Assembly (NCBI GenBank): GCA_001796045.1
Contig: MGLN01000061.1
Coordinates: forward strand, 14,328-24,458
Origin: Caulobacterales bacterium RIFOXYB1_FULL_67_16
Lineage (GTDB): Bacteria > Pseudomonadota > Alphaproteobacteria > Caulobacterales > Caulobacteraceae
Length of the DNA stretch: 10,131 nt
Direction: 5' to 3'
Shown here in pieces: positions 1 to 7,360 of the stretch (position 1 is the stretch's first letter; the number at the start of each line of letters is the position of its first letter). A program made the position numbers and the translations under genes. The notes under the pieces are model-generated. The model did no database searches. It saw only the letters and a program-made list of their open reading frames with translations, and was not told the DNA's origin.

Positions 1-1346
1 TGGCGGTCGTACTTCAGGTCCTGCTCGGCGTTGTAGACGCCGATCGTGGTCGTCAGCTGGCCGCCGCCGACCTCGAACACGCGGCTGGCGCGAAGGTCGT
101 TGGTGAAATTGTCCATGCTGTCGATGTCGGTGTGGGCCAGCATCGAGTAGGACAGCAGACCGTTGCCGTTGACCGTGGCCGGGTTGATGGCCTGTCCCGC
201 CTTGGGGCCGCTGGCGTAGGCGAGGGTGCCGGGCCGTCCGCCCAGGGCGAAGGGCGCCAGGGTCGCCGGGAAGACGGCGAGCGAATAGTTCATGTCCGCC
301 GAACCGGACTGGTCGGCGTAGCGCATGTGCTCGGAGATGGTCCAACCCCGCAGGTTGAAGCGGGTCTGGAAACCGAGCGCGCGGACGCGGGCGTGATTTC
401 CGTCGTTGAGGTTGACCTCGGTCAGGTCGCCGTCGCCGTTGATCAGCGGGAAGCGGTTGATGTTGGACGCCGTCTGGGTGTCGCCGGTGATCGAGAAGTT
501 CGGGACGTCGCTGTAGCTGGGATCGTCGTTGCTGCCCGACACCAGCAGGGGCGCCGGCCCGTAGCCGATGACCGTGTCGTCCAGGTACTTGCCCCAAAGC
601 CGCACGAAGCCGCCTTGGAACTCCTTGGTGATGTTGGCCTTGATCTGACCGCCGTGGTTGCCTTGGAAACCGGATTCACGCGGCCCCTCGCCCTCGCGAT
701 AGAAGCCGCCGACGTGGAAACGCAGGGTGTCGCTCAGGTGGCCGCCGTAGTCGAAGTCGCCACGGTAGGTGTCGTAGTCCAGGCCGGTGGTGGCCAGGAA
801 GGACCCGCCTTCGACCTCGCCGGTCTGGGAGATGAGATTGATCACGCCGCCCGGCGCATTGGACGCGAAGGTCGACGAGGAGCCGCCGCGGATGGACTCG
901 ATCTGGCCGACGTTCAAATCGTACCGAAGGAAATAATCCGGAGCCATGCCCAGCACGTCGCCGAACTCCAGAACGGGCAGGCCGTCTTCCTGGAACTGAA
1001 CATATTTGGCGCCCGAGCCGACCATGGGCAGACCGCGGATGGTGTAGTTGCCGTTCACCTCGCCCAGCGAGGCCTCGGCCCGGATGCCGGGGATGGTGCG
1101 AACCAGGTCGCTGACGGAATAGGCGCCGATCTTGGCGATCTCGACGTCGTCGATGGAGCTGGTGGAAGTGGCGCTGTCCAGACGGTCGCGGGCCTTCGCC
1201 ACTCCAGTGACCACCAGGTCGTCGCTCTCGCGGGTGCGACTGGCTTCCCAGGCCGTCTGCCGAGCGGGCGCCGAGCCTGTTTGAGCGAGAGCAGGACCGG
1301 CCAGAAGCAAAGGCGCCAAGGCGGCGGTCAGGTAAAGCGATTTCAA
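1..1346 (-). CDS. TonB-dependent outer membrane receptor, N-terminal part (3' end outside window)
   Basis: The visible 448 codons give an outer-membrane, TonB-energised import receptor. From the TTG start at 1346, residues 1-21 form a signal peptide (MKSLYLTAALAP... ending PALA before Gln22). A TonB-box-like DDLVVTG follows at 42-48 and a plug domain at about 60-175. The plug has the hallmark stretch IESIRGGSSSTFASNAPGG followed by VINLIS, and the beta-barrel begins after it. There is no N-terminal STN signalling domain, so transcriptional signalling through FecR is not expected. TTG is preferred because a GGAGG lies 5 nt upstream and the signal peptide begins there. An in-frame ATG at 1388 would add 14 polar residues and has no good ribosome binding site. 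The ligand cannot be told from sequence. It lies 230 bp downstream of, and on the same strand as, the phosphoesterase operon, so it may be a second receptor of that locus or an independent gene. The C-terminal barrel lies beyond the left edge. Confidence 0.93.
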   Translation of the reverse strand, partial: MKSLYLTAALAPLLLAGPALAQTGSAPARQTAWEASRTRESDDLVVTGVAKARDRLDSATSTSSIDDVEIAKIGAYSVSDLVRTIPGIRAEASLGEVNGNYTIRGLPMVGSGAKYVQFQEDGLPVLEFGDVLGMAPDYFLRYDLNVGQIESIRGGSSSTFASNAPGGVINLISQTGEVEGGSFLATTGLDYDTYRGDFDYGGHLSDTLRFHVGGFYREGEGPRESGFQGNHGGQIKANITKEFQGGFVRLWGKYLDDTVIGYGPAPLLVSGSNDDPSYSDVPNFSITGDTQTASNINRFPLINGDGDLTEVNLNDGNHARVRALGFQTRFNLRGWTISEHMRYADQSGSADMNYSLAVFPATLAPFALGGRPGTLAYASGPKAGQAINPATVNGNGLLSYSMLAHTDIDSMDNFTNDLRASRVFEVGGGQLTTTIGVYNAEQDLKYDR

Positions 1347-1351
1347 AATAG

Positions 1352-1356
1352 CCTCC
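1352..1356 (-). promoter_or_regulatory. Ribosome binding site that decides a TTG start
   Basis: The minus strand reads GGAGG-CTATT-TTG, a consensus Shine-Dalgarno with 5 nt spacing to the TTG at 1346-1344. The in-frame ATG at 1388 has only a weak purine run before it. This supports TTG as the start of the left-edge receptor. Confidence 0.6.
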
Positions 1357-1576
1357 GAAATTCTTTCGTAAAGGCCAGAACTATCCATCAATACTTTATT
1401 GAGGAGTCGTTCTGACCCGATCGTTCGATGTTCGGGGGATTATCGCCTTGGTCGCTTAGAAGATGATAAGGAAGATCTACGCAATTTCACTGACACGATT
1501 TCGCCGTCAGTTTAACGGATCGGCAACAGTGGTGCGGCGCTCGAAAACTGGGTCAGGGCAGCGGGGTTCGGCGCGG
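1357..1576. other. Intergenic leader upstream of the left-edge receptor; possible weak promoter
   Basis: No gene is supported here, although 1347-1576 is a non-coding stretch that is visibly more AT-rich than its surroundings from about 1365 to 1520, as expected of a promoter region. On the minus strand a TGTCA-containing 18-mer (1490-1507) matches the Pho-box consensus at only about 9 of 18 positions. It is followed after exactly 10 nt by TAGATC (1474-1479), a poor -10 match. CTGAC at 1490-1494 and GTCAG at 1506-1510 form a short inverted repeat. I see no convincing terminator after the upstream gene, which stops at 1577, so readthrough into the receptor is possible. Confidence 0.3.
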
Positions 1577-2161
1577 CTAGGGCGTCTGCAAGCGCCCGGC
1601 AAACCGACGTCTGAAGGCGCCGCCGACGCGGGACACTGAGATGTCGTACCATCCGTCCGCCTGGACGGGGATGCGCAGGTGGGGGCGTTCGCCGGCGAGC
1701 ACCCTGGAACGCCGCGCCGTTCGGCGGCCGCTCTCGTCGACAAGGCAGAACCAGCCGGTCTGCGGGCTCGTCAGGCCCAGGATCAGGCCCAGGCCCCGGC
1801 GCGCTGGAATCAATTTTGCCGAGGTCGACCCGTCTGTCTCCAGACCTCCGGCGAAACGCCGGTACAGACCGTCGGGCGCAATCAGATGGAGATTATAGAG
1901 GTCGGCGGGCCGTGCGAGCGCCAGGCTGTTTCCCGCCTTCAACCGGTAGCGCTGGGCGCTCGGCGACGCCGCACGCCCGTCGTACAGATGAAACACGGCC
2001 TCATCCGCTCCGTCGTTGCGGATTTCGAGCTGCAGCAGGCCCTGGTCGAGATCGATCCGGTCTTCGATCGACAGCGGGCGCGGCGCGGTGTCGAGCCACG
2101 TGATCGGCGCGTCCAGAGCCCAGGCCGCTTGAAAATGACGTCCGTCGAGCGGACGCGTCAC
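1577..2161 (-). CDS. Stand-alone tandem phospholipase C C-terminal-domain (DUF756) protein
   Basis: This 194-residue protein has no catalytic domain. After about 40 N-terminal residues it consists of two copies of the bacterial phospholipase C C-terminal domain (DUF756 type), at about 42-107 and 122-191. Copy 1 carries AVFHLYDG (55-62) and APDGLYRRFAGG (95-106). These align with AVFHVYDR and GPEGFHRRFVGS in the phospholipase C at 7542-9548, and copy 2 ends in WYDISVSRVGGAFRRRFAGR. The start chosen is GTG at 2161, which overlaps the GDPD stop as GTGA, a 4-nt overlap typical of coupled translation; there is no good ribosome binding site of its own. An ATG at 2269 would extend it into the GDPD gene but adds unlikely residues. 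There is no signal peptide, although its homologous domain works on exported enzymes. It could be a coupled accessory protein, the tail of the GDPD reached by a -1 frameshift, or a decayed remnant of a second phospholipase C. Function unknown; binding of lipid or enzyme is only a guess. Confidence 0.75.
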   Translation of the reverse strand: MTRPLDGRHFQAAWALDAPITWLDTAPRPLSIEDRIDLDQGLLQLEIRNDGADEAVFHLYDGRAASPSAQRYRLKAGNSLALARPADLYNLHLIAPDGLYRRFAGGLETDGSTSAKLIPARRGLGLILGLTSPQTGWFCLVDESGRRTARRSRVLAGERPHLRIPVQADGWYDISVSRVGGAFRRRFAGRLQTP

Positions 2162-3030
2162 GGCTTCGGTCCAAGACGGCAGGAGGACAAAGCGCGTCTC
2201 AGATCGCTGGGGCGGTCGGTTTGGATGATATTGGCGTCCAGATCCAGCAGAGCCCGAAGCCGGGGACAAACCTCGGGCGTGTCTGCCGCCACCGCCGCAT
2301 CGACCTGGCCCAGACTGTTGACCCAGACGCGCGCGCCCAGGGTTCGAATCTCCGACCTCAGCGGCGGCGTCAGCGAGTCCGTGTCGCCATGAACCACCCG
2401 AACCGGCGCCAGGCCTTGGACCGCTTCGGCCAGACCGTCGGCACGGCTGACCCGGGGCATCACCTCGGCATCGGGCGCCAGACCCCGCACCTGCGCCAGC
2501 ACCGCACTGTCGGAATCGAAGAACAGCACCTGGTCCGTCATCCCCAACCCCTCGACGACCGCGACCACCGGGGCGACGCCATCCGTCTTGAGGTCCAGGT
2601 CCACCATCACCCGGCCGCAGGCGCTGCGCAGCGCCTGCAGCAGGGTCGGCGGCGGGGAGCCGTCCGCCAGTCGCAGCGCACGAATCTGGGCGTAGGTCAG
2701 GCTTTCCGCCGCGCCTGCGCCGCCTGTAGTGCGCGCGACCGTCTGATCGTGCATCAGGAAGGGAACGCCGTCTGCCGACACCTTGACGTCGATCTCGATC
2801 AGATCCGCGCCCGCCTCAACGGCTTCCTCGACGGCGGCCAGGGAATTCTCTGGCGCTTTCAGGTGACCGGCCCGATGAGCGGCGATCAGCAGACCGCCGC
2901 GCGGCCGGAGCCACTCGGCCTGGAGCTGCGTCATGCGTTCGGTCTGTCCGCAGACCGGCTCGGCCAAGGCCGGCGTCGTCGCCAGCCCCGCCAAGAGCGC
3001 CAGGAGCCCGACAAGTCCCTCGCGGCGCAT
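2158..3030 (-). CDS. Exported glycerophosphodiester phosphodiesterase (GDPD family)
   Basis: Hydrolyses glycerophosphodiesters (for example glycerophosphocholine) to glycerol-3-phosphate and an alcohol, probably in the periplasm. Counting from the ATG at 3030 (290 aa), residues 1-23 are a signal peptide ending ALA before Glu24. The family core follows: AAHRAGHLKAPENS (50-63) with His52-Arg53 and Glu61-Asn62, LIEIDVKVSADG (77-88) with Glu79 and Asp81, MHDQTVART (93-101) with His94 as the second catalytic histidine, VDLDLK (143-148) in place of the usual acidic-x-Lys strand, VWVN near 235, and the terminal IIQTDRP motif. The core is complete. The ATG shares one base with the phosphatase stop (TGATG); a GTG at 3033 is an alternative start behind the same GAGGA site (3040-3044). 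The 3' end overlaps the next gene by 4 nt. It sits between a phosphatase and a phospholipase-C-domain protein, consistent with stepwise phospholipid breakdown. Confidence 0.95.
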   Translation of the reverse strand: MRREGLVGLLALLAGLATTPALAEPVCGQTERMTQLQAEWLRPRGGLLIAAHRAGHLKAPENSLAAVEEAVEAGADLIEIDVKVSADGVPFLMHDQTVARTTGGAGAAESLTYAQIRALRLADGSPPPTLLQALRSACGRVMVDLDLKTDGVAPVVAVVEGLGMTDQVLFFDSDSAVLAQVRGLAPDAEVMPRVSRADGLAEAVQGLAPVRVVHGDTDSLTPPLRSEIRTLGARVWVNSLGQVDAAVAADTPEVCPRLRALLDLDANIIQTDRPSDLRRALSSCRLGPKP

Positions 3031-4319
3031 CACTGCGGATCCTCGCGCCGCAGGATCAGCTCCGGCGTCGCCGGCCGCAGATCGGTCAGACGCGCCGGAT
3101 CCTCGCCGGACTTGTCCAGGCGGAAGGCGTCGTAGAGGGCGCCGTCCATGGTCCAGGCCCGCACCGTCAGCCGGTCGCCGGTCACCTCGATCTGCTGGAA
3201 CACCTGCACGCCGCTGGCCTTGCGGTCCGTCCAGTTCAGGTCGCCCAGCGGATACTGTTTCGGTCCGACGTTGGAGACCATATAGACCGGACCCTGGTCG
3301 TGAGGACGGCCGCGCCCATAGGTGTGGTCATGACCGGCCAGCACCAGGTCGACGTGATGACGGTCGAACACCGGCTGCAGCACGGCGCGAAGGTCCTCGC
3401 CGCTGCGGCCCCGGGCTGTGGAGTAGAGCGGATAGTGCAGGAAGACGACCGTCCAGCGCGACGGGTTGTCGGTCAGCTGGCGCTCCAGCCAGGCCACCTG
3501 ATCCCGCGCCGCCTGGGGGTCCTCGTCGAACATGTCGGCGTCCAGCGAGATGACGCGGACGCCCTGATAGTCGACCCGGTAGACCGTCTCGCTCAGGGTC
3601 TCTGACGGCCCGTTCTCGGGCAGGGCGAACTGAAGCCGCCACTGGGGCGCCAGCCTTTGCCGGGTCTCGCCCTGGGGCTTCATGTATTCGTGATTGCCCG
3701 GCGTCATCAGCGACGGAGTCTCGGCCAGACGGTGGGCGTCCATGTCGAACCATTCGCCCCATTCGGCGTCATTGTCGGCCCGGTTGATCAGGTCGCCGGC
3801 GAACAGCATGAAGGCGGCGTCCGGGGTCTGGCGCAGGGCGCGGCGCACGGCCAGGCCGCCCATGGAGCGGATGTCGTTCTGGACGTCGCCCATATAGAGG
3901 AAGGTGAAGGGGCGAACCTCGGCCGCAGCGGTCTTCACCTGACGCCAGGGCGACCATGCGCCCTCCTTGCCCACGCGATAGACATACTGGGTGTCGGGCG
4001 TCAGGCCGGTCAGCCGCACGCTGTAATAGTCGGCGGCGACATTCTGCTGGTCGCGCGTCGTGAAGGCGGCGGGGGTGCGCTGCGCCGGCAGGCGGACCGC
4101 CTGGGCCGGATAGGCCGGTCCCGGCGTCAGGACCGCATATTCGATGAAGCCGTCGCCGGCGCCTGCTTCGGCACGCCAGTTGAAGGCCAGGCTGGTCGCC
4201 GGCGTCTCGGTCAGGTTGACGATGACGCGTTCGGGTGTCGCAACCGTCTGGGCTTGGGCGGCGAAAGCCAGGACGCTGCAGGACAGGGCGGAGGCGGCGA
4301 GGCGCAGGGACAGGCGCAT
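3030..4319 (-). CDS. Exported purple-acid-phosphatase-like metallophosphoesterase
   Basis: Predicted to remove phosphate from small phosphoesters with a two-metal centre outside the cytoplasm. The 429 residues start with a signal peptide (1-23, ending AQA before Gln24), then a fibronectin-III-like beta domain of the purple acid phosphatase type (about 30-130; LTGLTPDTQYVYRVG is typical of it), then the calcineurin-like domain: MGDVQ (Asp145), AGDLIN (Asp176), GNHEY (Asn209), LHYPLYS (His295) and GHDHTYGR (His330, His332). All expected metal ligands are present except the tyrosine of the GDxxY motif, where Asn179 stands; the enzyme may therefore not use the Fe(III)-tyrosinate of true purple enzymes. 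ATG at 4319 has GAGGA 6 nt upstream. It follows the receptor gene by 65 nt that include a 30-bp palindrome, and it overlaps the GDPD gene at its stop. The substrate is inferred from context only; phosphocholine or glycerol phosphate would fit. Confidence 0.94.
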   Translation of the reverse strand: MRLSLRLAASALSCSVLAFAAQAQTVATPERVIVNLTETPATSLAFNWRAEAGAGDGFIEYAVLTPGPAYPAQAVRLPAQRTPAAFTTRDQQNVAADYYSVRLTGLTPDTQYVYRVGKEGAWSPWRQVKTAAAEVRPFTFLYMGDVQNDIRSMGGLAVRRALRQTPDAAFMLFAGDLINRADNDAEWGEWFDMDAHRLAETPSLMTPGNHEYMKPQGETRQRLAPQWRLQFALPENGPSETLSETVYRVDYQGVRVISLDADMFDEDPQAARDQVAWLERQLTDNPSRWTVVFLHYPLYSTARGRSGEDLRAVLQPVFDRHHVDLVLAGHDHTYGRGRPHDQGPVYMVSNVGPKQYPLGDLNWTDRKASGVQVFQQIEVTGDRLTVRAWTMDGALYDAFRLDKSGEDPARLTDLRPATPELILRREDPQ

Positions 4320-4346
4320 GGATGATCCTCGATGTCAGGAAAGGGC

Positions 4347-4376
4347 GCCGCTCGCGGGAGATCTCCCGCGAGCGGC
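4347..4376. terminator. 30-bp perfect palindrome between receptor and phosphatase genes
   Basis: The arms GCCGCTCGCGGGAGA and its exact complement meet without a gap. As RNA this gives about a 13-bp GC-rich stem closed by GAUC. It lies 8 nt after the receptor stop (4385) and 27 nt before the phosphatase start. On the minus strand the stem is followed by GCCCTTTCC, a poor T tract, so it looks more like a partial attenuator or an mRNA 3'-end stabiliser for the receptor message than a full terminator. The genes downstream have no other obvious promoter. Confidence 0.6.
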
Positions 4377-4384
4377 AGGGGCGA

Positions 4385-7291
4385 TCAGAGCCGCCAGTTC
4401 AGGTTCAGGCTCAGGTAACGGCCGTTCTCGATGTAGTCGCGGACGCCGCCCTTTCCTTCACCGAAGGTGTAGAAGTAGGTGTAGTTGTCCAACAGGTTCT
4501 GCACCTTGAAGGTCGCCGTCAGGTTCGGCGTGATCTGACGCCGCGCCATCAGGTCCACGAAGTGATAGTCCTGCTCGTACGGGTCGTTGCCGTAGTCCTC
4601 GATGTCTTCCAGCGACACGTCCTGATAGTTGTAGGCCACATAGGCCTCCCAGCCGTTGCGCTCCCAGAAGAGTTCCAGGTTCACGATGTGGTCGGGCGTC
4701 TCCATGAAGGGCAGGGTGTAGCCCTCGGGGTGCCAGGACAGGCCGGTCTCGGCTTCCGAGCGCTGGATGGTGGCGTTCACCGCCACGCCCAGGCCGTCGA
4801 ACGGCGCAGGCAGCCACTGCAACTGCTGGCGGGCGTTGATCTCGACGCCGCGGATCTCGGCCTTGCGGCCGTTCATCGGCATTGAGACCGAGACGCCCGA
4901 CGGATCGTCATATTCGCCCGCCGTGCCGTCCTGAATGACCGAGGAGGACGAGCGGAACAGGAACTTGTCGATGTCCTTGTAGAACAAGGCCACCGAGTAG
5001 GCGCCGGTCCGTCCGTTGTAATATTCCGCCGACAGGTCGTAGTTGACCGATGTCATCGGCTTCAGATCCGGATTGCCCTGGACGATGCCGGTCAGAACCC
5101 ATTCGGTGGTGGGGTTGGTGACGCCGTCGCCGTCGGGATCGCTGTCGTAGCTGTATTCCTTGACCGAGGTCATCCGGTTGATGTCCGGACGCGAGACGCT
5201 GGTCCAGATGGCCGCGCGCAGCTTGGTGTTCCGATTCAGGTCGTAGTTGACGTGGACCGACGGCAGCCAGTTGGTGAAGCCCGAGGTATCGGTGGTGTAG
5301 TCCTCGCCCCGCACCGGGTCTTCGGTCCAGGCGCGGATGTCGTTGCTGGTGTCCTCGACCCGCACCCCGGCGATGATCTCCGCCGCCCCGAAGCGCGCCG
5401 TACCCATGGCGTAGGCCGACACTACCTGCTCGTCGTAGAACCAGGTCGAGGCGTAGTCGATCGAGTCCGCCTCGTTGAGCGTCAGCAGGGTCGAGTTCCC
5501 CGCCTGGGCCCGTTTGATCTCGGCCATCATCTTGTCGGTGTCGATGACGGCGCCCAGCTGATACAGGCCGGTGTAGCGGCCGTCGAACATGTCGGTGACC
5601 GCTTCCCCGAAAAGGGCGGAGTAGTCGGCCATGGTGCCCTGCGGCTCCAGGTCGATCAGCGACCCTTCCAGACGCTCACGCTCTGACTTGTAGTATTTGG
5701 CCCCGACGCGCACCTGCTGCAGCCAGGAGCCGGTCGGCTCGTAGCGCAGGTTGAACTGGGCCTGGTTCAGGGTCTCCTTGGCCCCGCCGTAGCTGCCGCT
5801 CAGGCTGGAAGCGGTGTACTGGGACAGGTCCTGGATCGCCGCCATGCCGGCGGGGTTCAGCACCCATTTCAGGTATTGGGGATCGCCCTGGCTGACGATC
5901 TCGATGCCTTCGTTGCCGTTCCACAGATAGGCGTTGCGGCCGAAGTACATCTCATAGCTGTCGACGATATTGTCCTCGGATTCCGAGTGCGACAGGTCGT
6001 AGTCCAGGGTGAAGGCGCCGAAGCGGCTTTCGCCGCCGAAGTTGACCATCTGCAGCAGGCCTTCGGTCGTGCCGCCTTCCCAGTAGCGCCGCATCCGGAA
6101 GCCCTTGGGATCCCAGGCGCCGGAGGCGCCGATCAGGCTGTAGTAGCCGGTCGTGCGCTTGTCGGCGTCGGTGATCACGCCGTCGCCGTCGCGGTCCACG
6201 ATCTGGGCGGTGGTGTAGCTGTAGATGGCGCCCTTGGCGCCATAGCCGACGATCGCGTTCTCGGGCTGGGCCAGGCCGCCCGCGGTCTTGTCCACCTGCT
6301 CCAGGCGGGCCGAGGCGCTGGTGCCGCCCTCGTTGCGGAAGTTCAGACGGTTCCTGAACTGCGTCTCTTCGTACTCATTGTACTGGCCGCGCAGATGGAA
6401 GTCGTGGTGCTCGCCGCGCCAGTCCAACGAGCCGTTGAAGCCCCAGCGGGTCACGTCCGTGTCGCCTGTGGACATTTCCAGGCCGCGGGTGACGAAGGTC
6501 TGGGGATTGAAGTCCAGGCTCTGGGCGGTGCTGTACCAGGTGCGGGGCATATTGTCCCCGGAGTTGCCGATCTGCTCGAACTGAGAGGCGCGCTCGGAGT
6601 AGTTTCCGGTCACGAACAGGCCCAGGCGATCCGAGAACTGCTTGCCGAAGGCGACGTCCGCCGCCCATGAGGTCCTGTCGTCGCGCTGTTGCAGCAGGGT
6701 GCCTTCGATCGAGCCGGCGACGTGGGTCGGGTCGTAGTCGAAGGCTGTCGGCGTCTTGATGTCGATCGTGCCGCCGATGGCGTCGCCGTCCATATAGGGC
6801 AGCAGGCTCTTATAGACTGTGATCGCATCCACGCCCGAGGTCGGCAGGAAGCTGAGGCGGACGCCGCGGAAGAAGTTGTCGTTCGGCGATCCGGTGCCGC
6901 CCATGCGCACGCCGTTGACGGCGTAGGCGTTGTATTCCGTCGCCATGCCCCGGATCACCACCCGGTCGCCTTCGCCGGTGAAGTGGTTGCGCACCGCCGA
7001 CACGCCGGGAATGCGCGAGGCGGCCTCGGTCAGGTTCGACGAGGGCAGCTTGCCCATGTCGTCGGCGCTGACGCTGTCCGAAATCATGTCGTTGTTGCGC
7101 TTCTCGTCGATCGAGCGGCGCAGGCCCTGAAGATAGCCGGTGACGACGACCTCATCGAGCACGGCCTCCGGCGTGGCGGTTTCGGCAGGCGTCGCGGCGG
7201 ACTGGGTCTGGGCTGCGGCCCAGTGCGGGAAGGCGGCGACGAGCGCCAGACCGCCGGCGGCGGCCATATAGCGAGATTTGGTTTTGAGCAT
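4385..7291 (-). CDS. TonB-dependent receptor, TonB-Xanth-Caul type
   Basis: A full-length 968-residue outer-membrane receptor. Signal peptide 1-27 (ends WAAA before Gln28), TonB box LDEVVVTG (45-52), then the segment typical of the Xanthomonas/Caulobacter receptor family: LQGLRRSIDEKRNNDMISDS and KLPSSNLTEAASRIPGVS (81-98). The plug runs to about residue 180 (VVIRGM, YMDGDAIGGTIDIKTP) and the barrel fills the rest, ending SLNLNWRL with leucine instead of the usual terminal aromatic. Two aspartate-rich calcium-loop-like motifs lie in the barrel region: DRDGDGVITDAD (366-377, EF-hand-like) and DSDPDGDGVTN (716-726, thrombospondin-3-like). The ATG at 7291 has GGGGGA 5 nt upstream. It is first in a unit with three phosphoester-cleaving or phospholipase-related genes and divergent from a phospholipase C. 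Import of a phosphorylated or lipid-derived compound is inferred; many relatives take up oligosaccharides, so the ligand is open. Confidence 0.97.
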   Translation of the reverse strand: MLKTKSRYMAAAGGLALVAAFPHWAAAQTQSAATPAETATPEAVLDEVVVTGYLQGLRRSIDEKRNNDMISDSVSADDMGKLPSSNLTEAASRIPGVSAVRNHFTGEGDRVVIRGMATEYNAYAVNGVRMGGTGSPNDNFFRGVRLSFLPTSGVDAITVYKSLLPYMDGDAIGGTIDIKTPTAFDYDPTHVAGSIEGTLLQQRDDRTSWAADVAFGKQFSDRLGLFVTGNYSERASQFEQIGNSGDNMPRTWYSTAQSLDFNPQTFVTRGLEMSTGDTDVTRWGFNGSLDWRGEHHDFHLRGQYNEYEETQFRNRLNFRNEGGTSASARLEQVDKTAGGLAQPENAIVGYGAKGAIYSYTTAQIVDRDGDGVITDADKRTTGYYSLIGASGAWDPKGFRMRRYWEGGTTEGLLQMVNFGGESRFGAFTLDYDLSHSESEDNIVDSYEMYFGRNAYLWNGNEGIEIVSQGDPQYLKWVLNPAGMAAIQDLSQYTASSLSGSYGGAKETLNQAQFNLRYEPTGSWLQQVRVGAKYYKSERERLEGSLIDLEPQGTMADYSALFGEAVTDMFDGRYTGLYQLGAVIDTDKMMAEIKRAQAGNSTLLTLNEADSIDYASTWFYDEQVVSAYAMGTARFGAAEIIAGVRVEDTSNDIRAWTEDPVRGEDYTTDTSGFTNWLPSVHVNYDLNRNTKLRAAIWTSVSRPDINRMTSVKEYSYDSDPDGDGVTNPTTEWVLTGIVQGNPDLKPMTSVNYDLSAEYYNGRTGAYSVALFYKDIDKFLFRSSSSVIQDGTAGEYDDPSGVSVSMPMNGRKAEIRGVEINARQQLQWLPAPFDGLGVAVNATIQRSEAETGLSWHPEGYTLPFMETPDHIVNLELFWERNGWEAYVAYNYQDVSLEDIEDYGNDPYEQDYHFVDLMARRQITPNLTATFKVQNLLDNYTYFYTFGEGKGGVRDYIENGRYLSLNLNWRL

Positions 7292-7306
7292 CTGATCCCC
7301 CTTTGA

Positions 7307-7322
7307 TCTGCATCGGTGCAGA
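7307..7322. promoter_or_regulatory. Short inverted repeat in the leader of the 968-aa receptor
   Basis: TCTGCA-TCGG-TGCAGA is a perfect 6-bp inverted repeat with a 4-nt spacer, 15 nt upstream of the receptor ATG and immediately before its ribosome binding site. It could be a small leader hairpin or a repressor operator. Its left half belongs to GATCTGCAT (7305-7313), which recurs at 7389-7397. Confidence 0.35.
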
Positions 7323-7339
7323 CGGGGGAGAGACGGCGG

Positions 7340-7360
7340 GCCTGTCTCTGGCTGACAGGC
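7340..7360. promoter_or_regulatory. Inverted repeat in the divergent promoter region
   Basis: GCCTGTC and GACAGGC are exact complements with 7 nt between them. The site lies 49 nt upstream of the receptor start and just beside a Pho-box-like 18-mer (7359-7376, 12 of 18 matches to the degenerate enterobacterial consensus). It may be an operator or a leader stem in the receptor transcript; no regulator can be named. Confidence 0.3.

Noticed and set aside
132..1415. 427-codon open frame on the plus strand opposite the left-edge receptor
   Set aside because: Low-complexity Val/Gly/Ala/Asp composition, no motif, and the minus strand reads as a normal TonB-dependent receptor with signal peptide and plug.
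1490..1510. Pho box or inverted repeat upstream of the left-edge receptor
   Set aside because: Only about 9 of 18 consensus matches, and the -10 candidate is poor. Kept only as a low-confidence note in the intergenic feature.
2158..2269. ATG at 2269 as the start of the DUF756-type protein
   Set aside because: It would give 112 nt of overlap with the GDPD gene, and the extra residues look like out-of-frame translation. The GTG at 2161 gives the usual 4-nt coupled overlap.
2221..3135. 304-codon plus-strand open frame across the GDPD gene
   Set aside because: Arg/Gln-rich translation without domains; the GDPD catalytic motifs are on the other strand.
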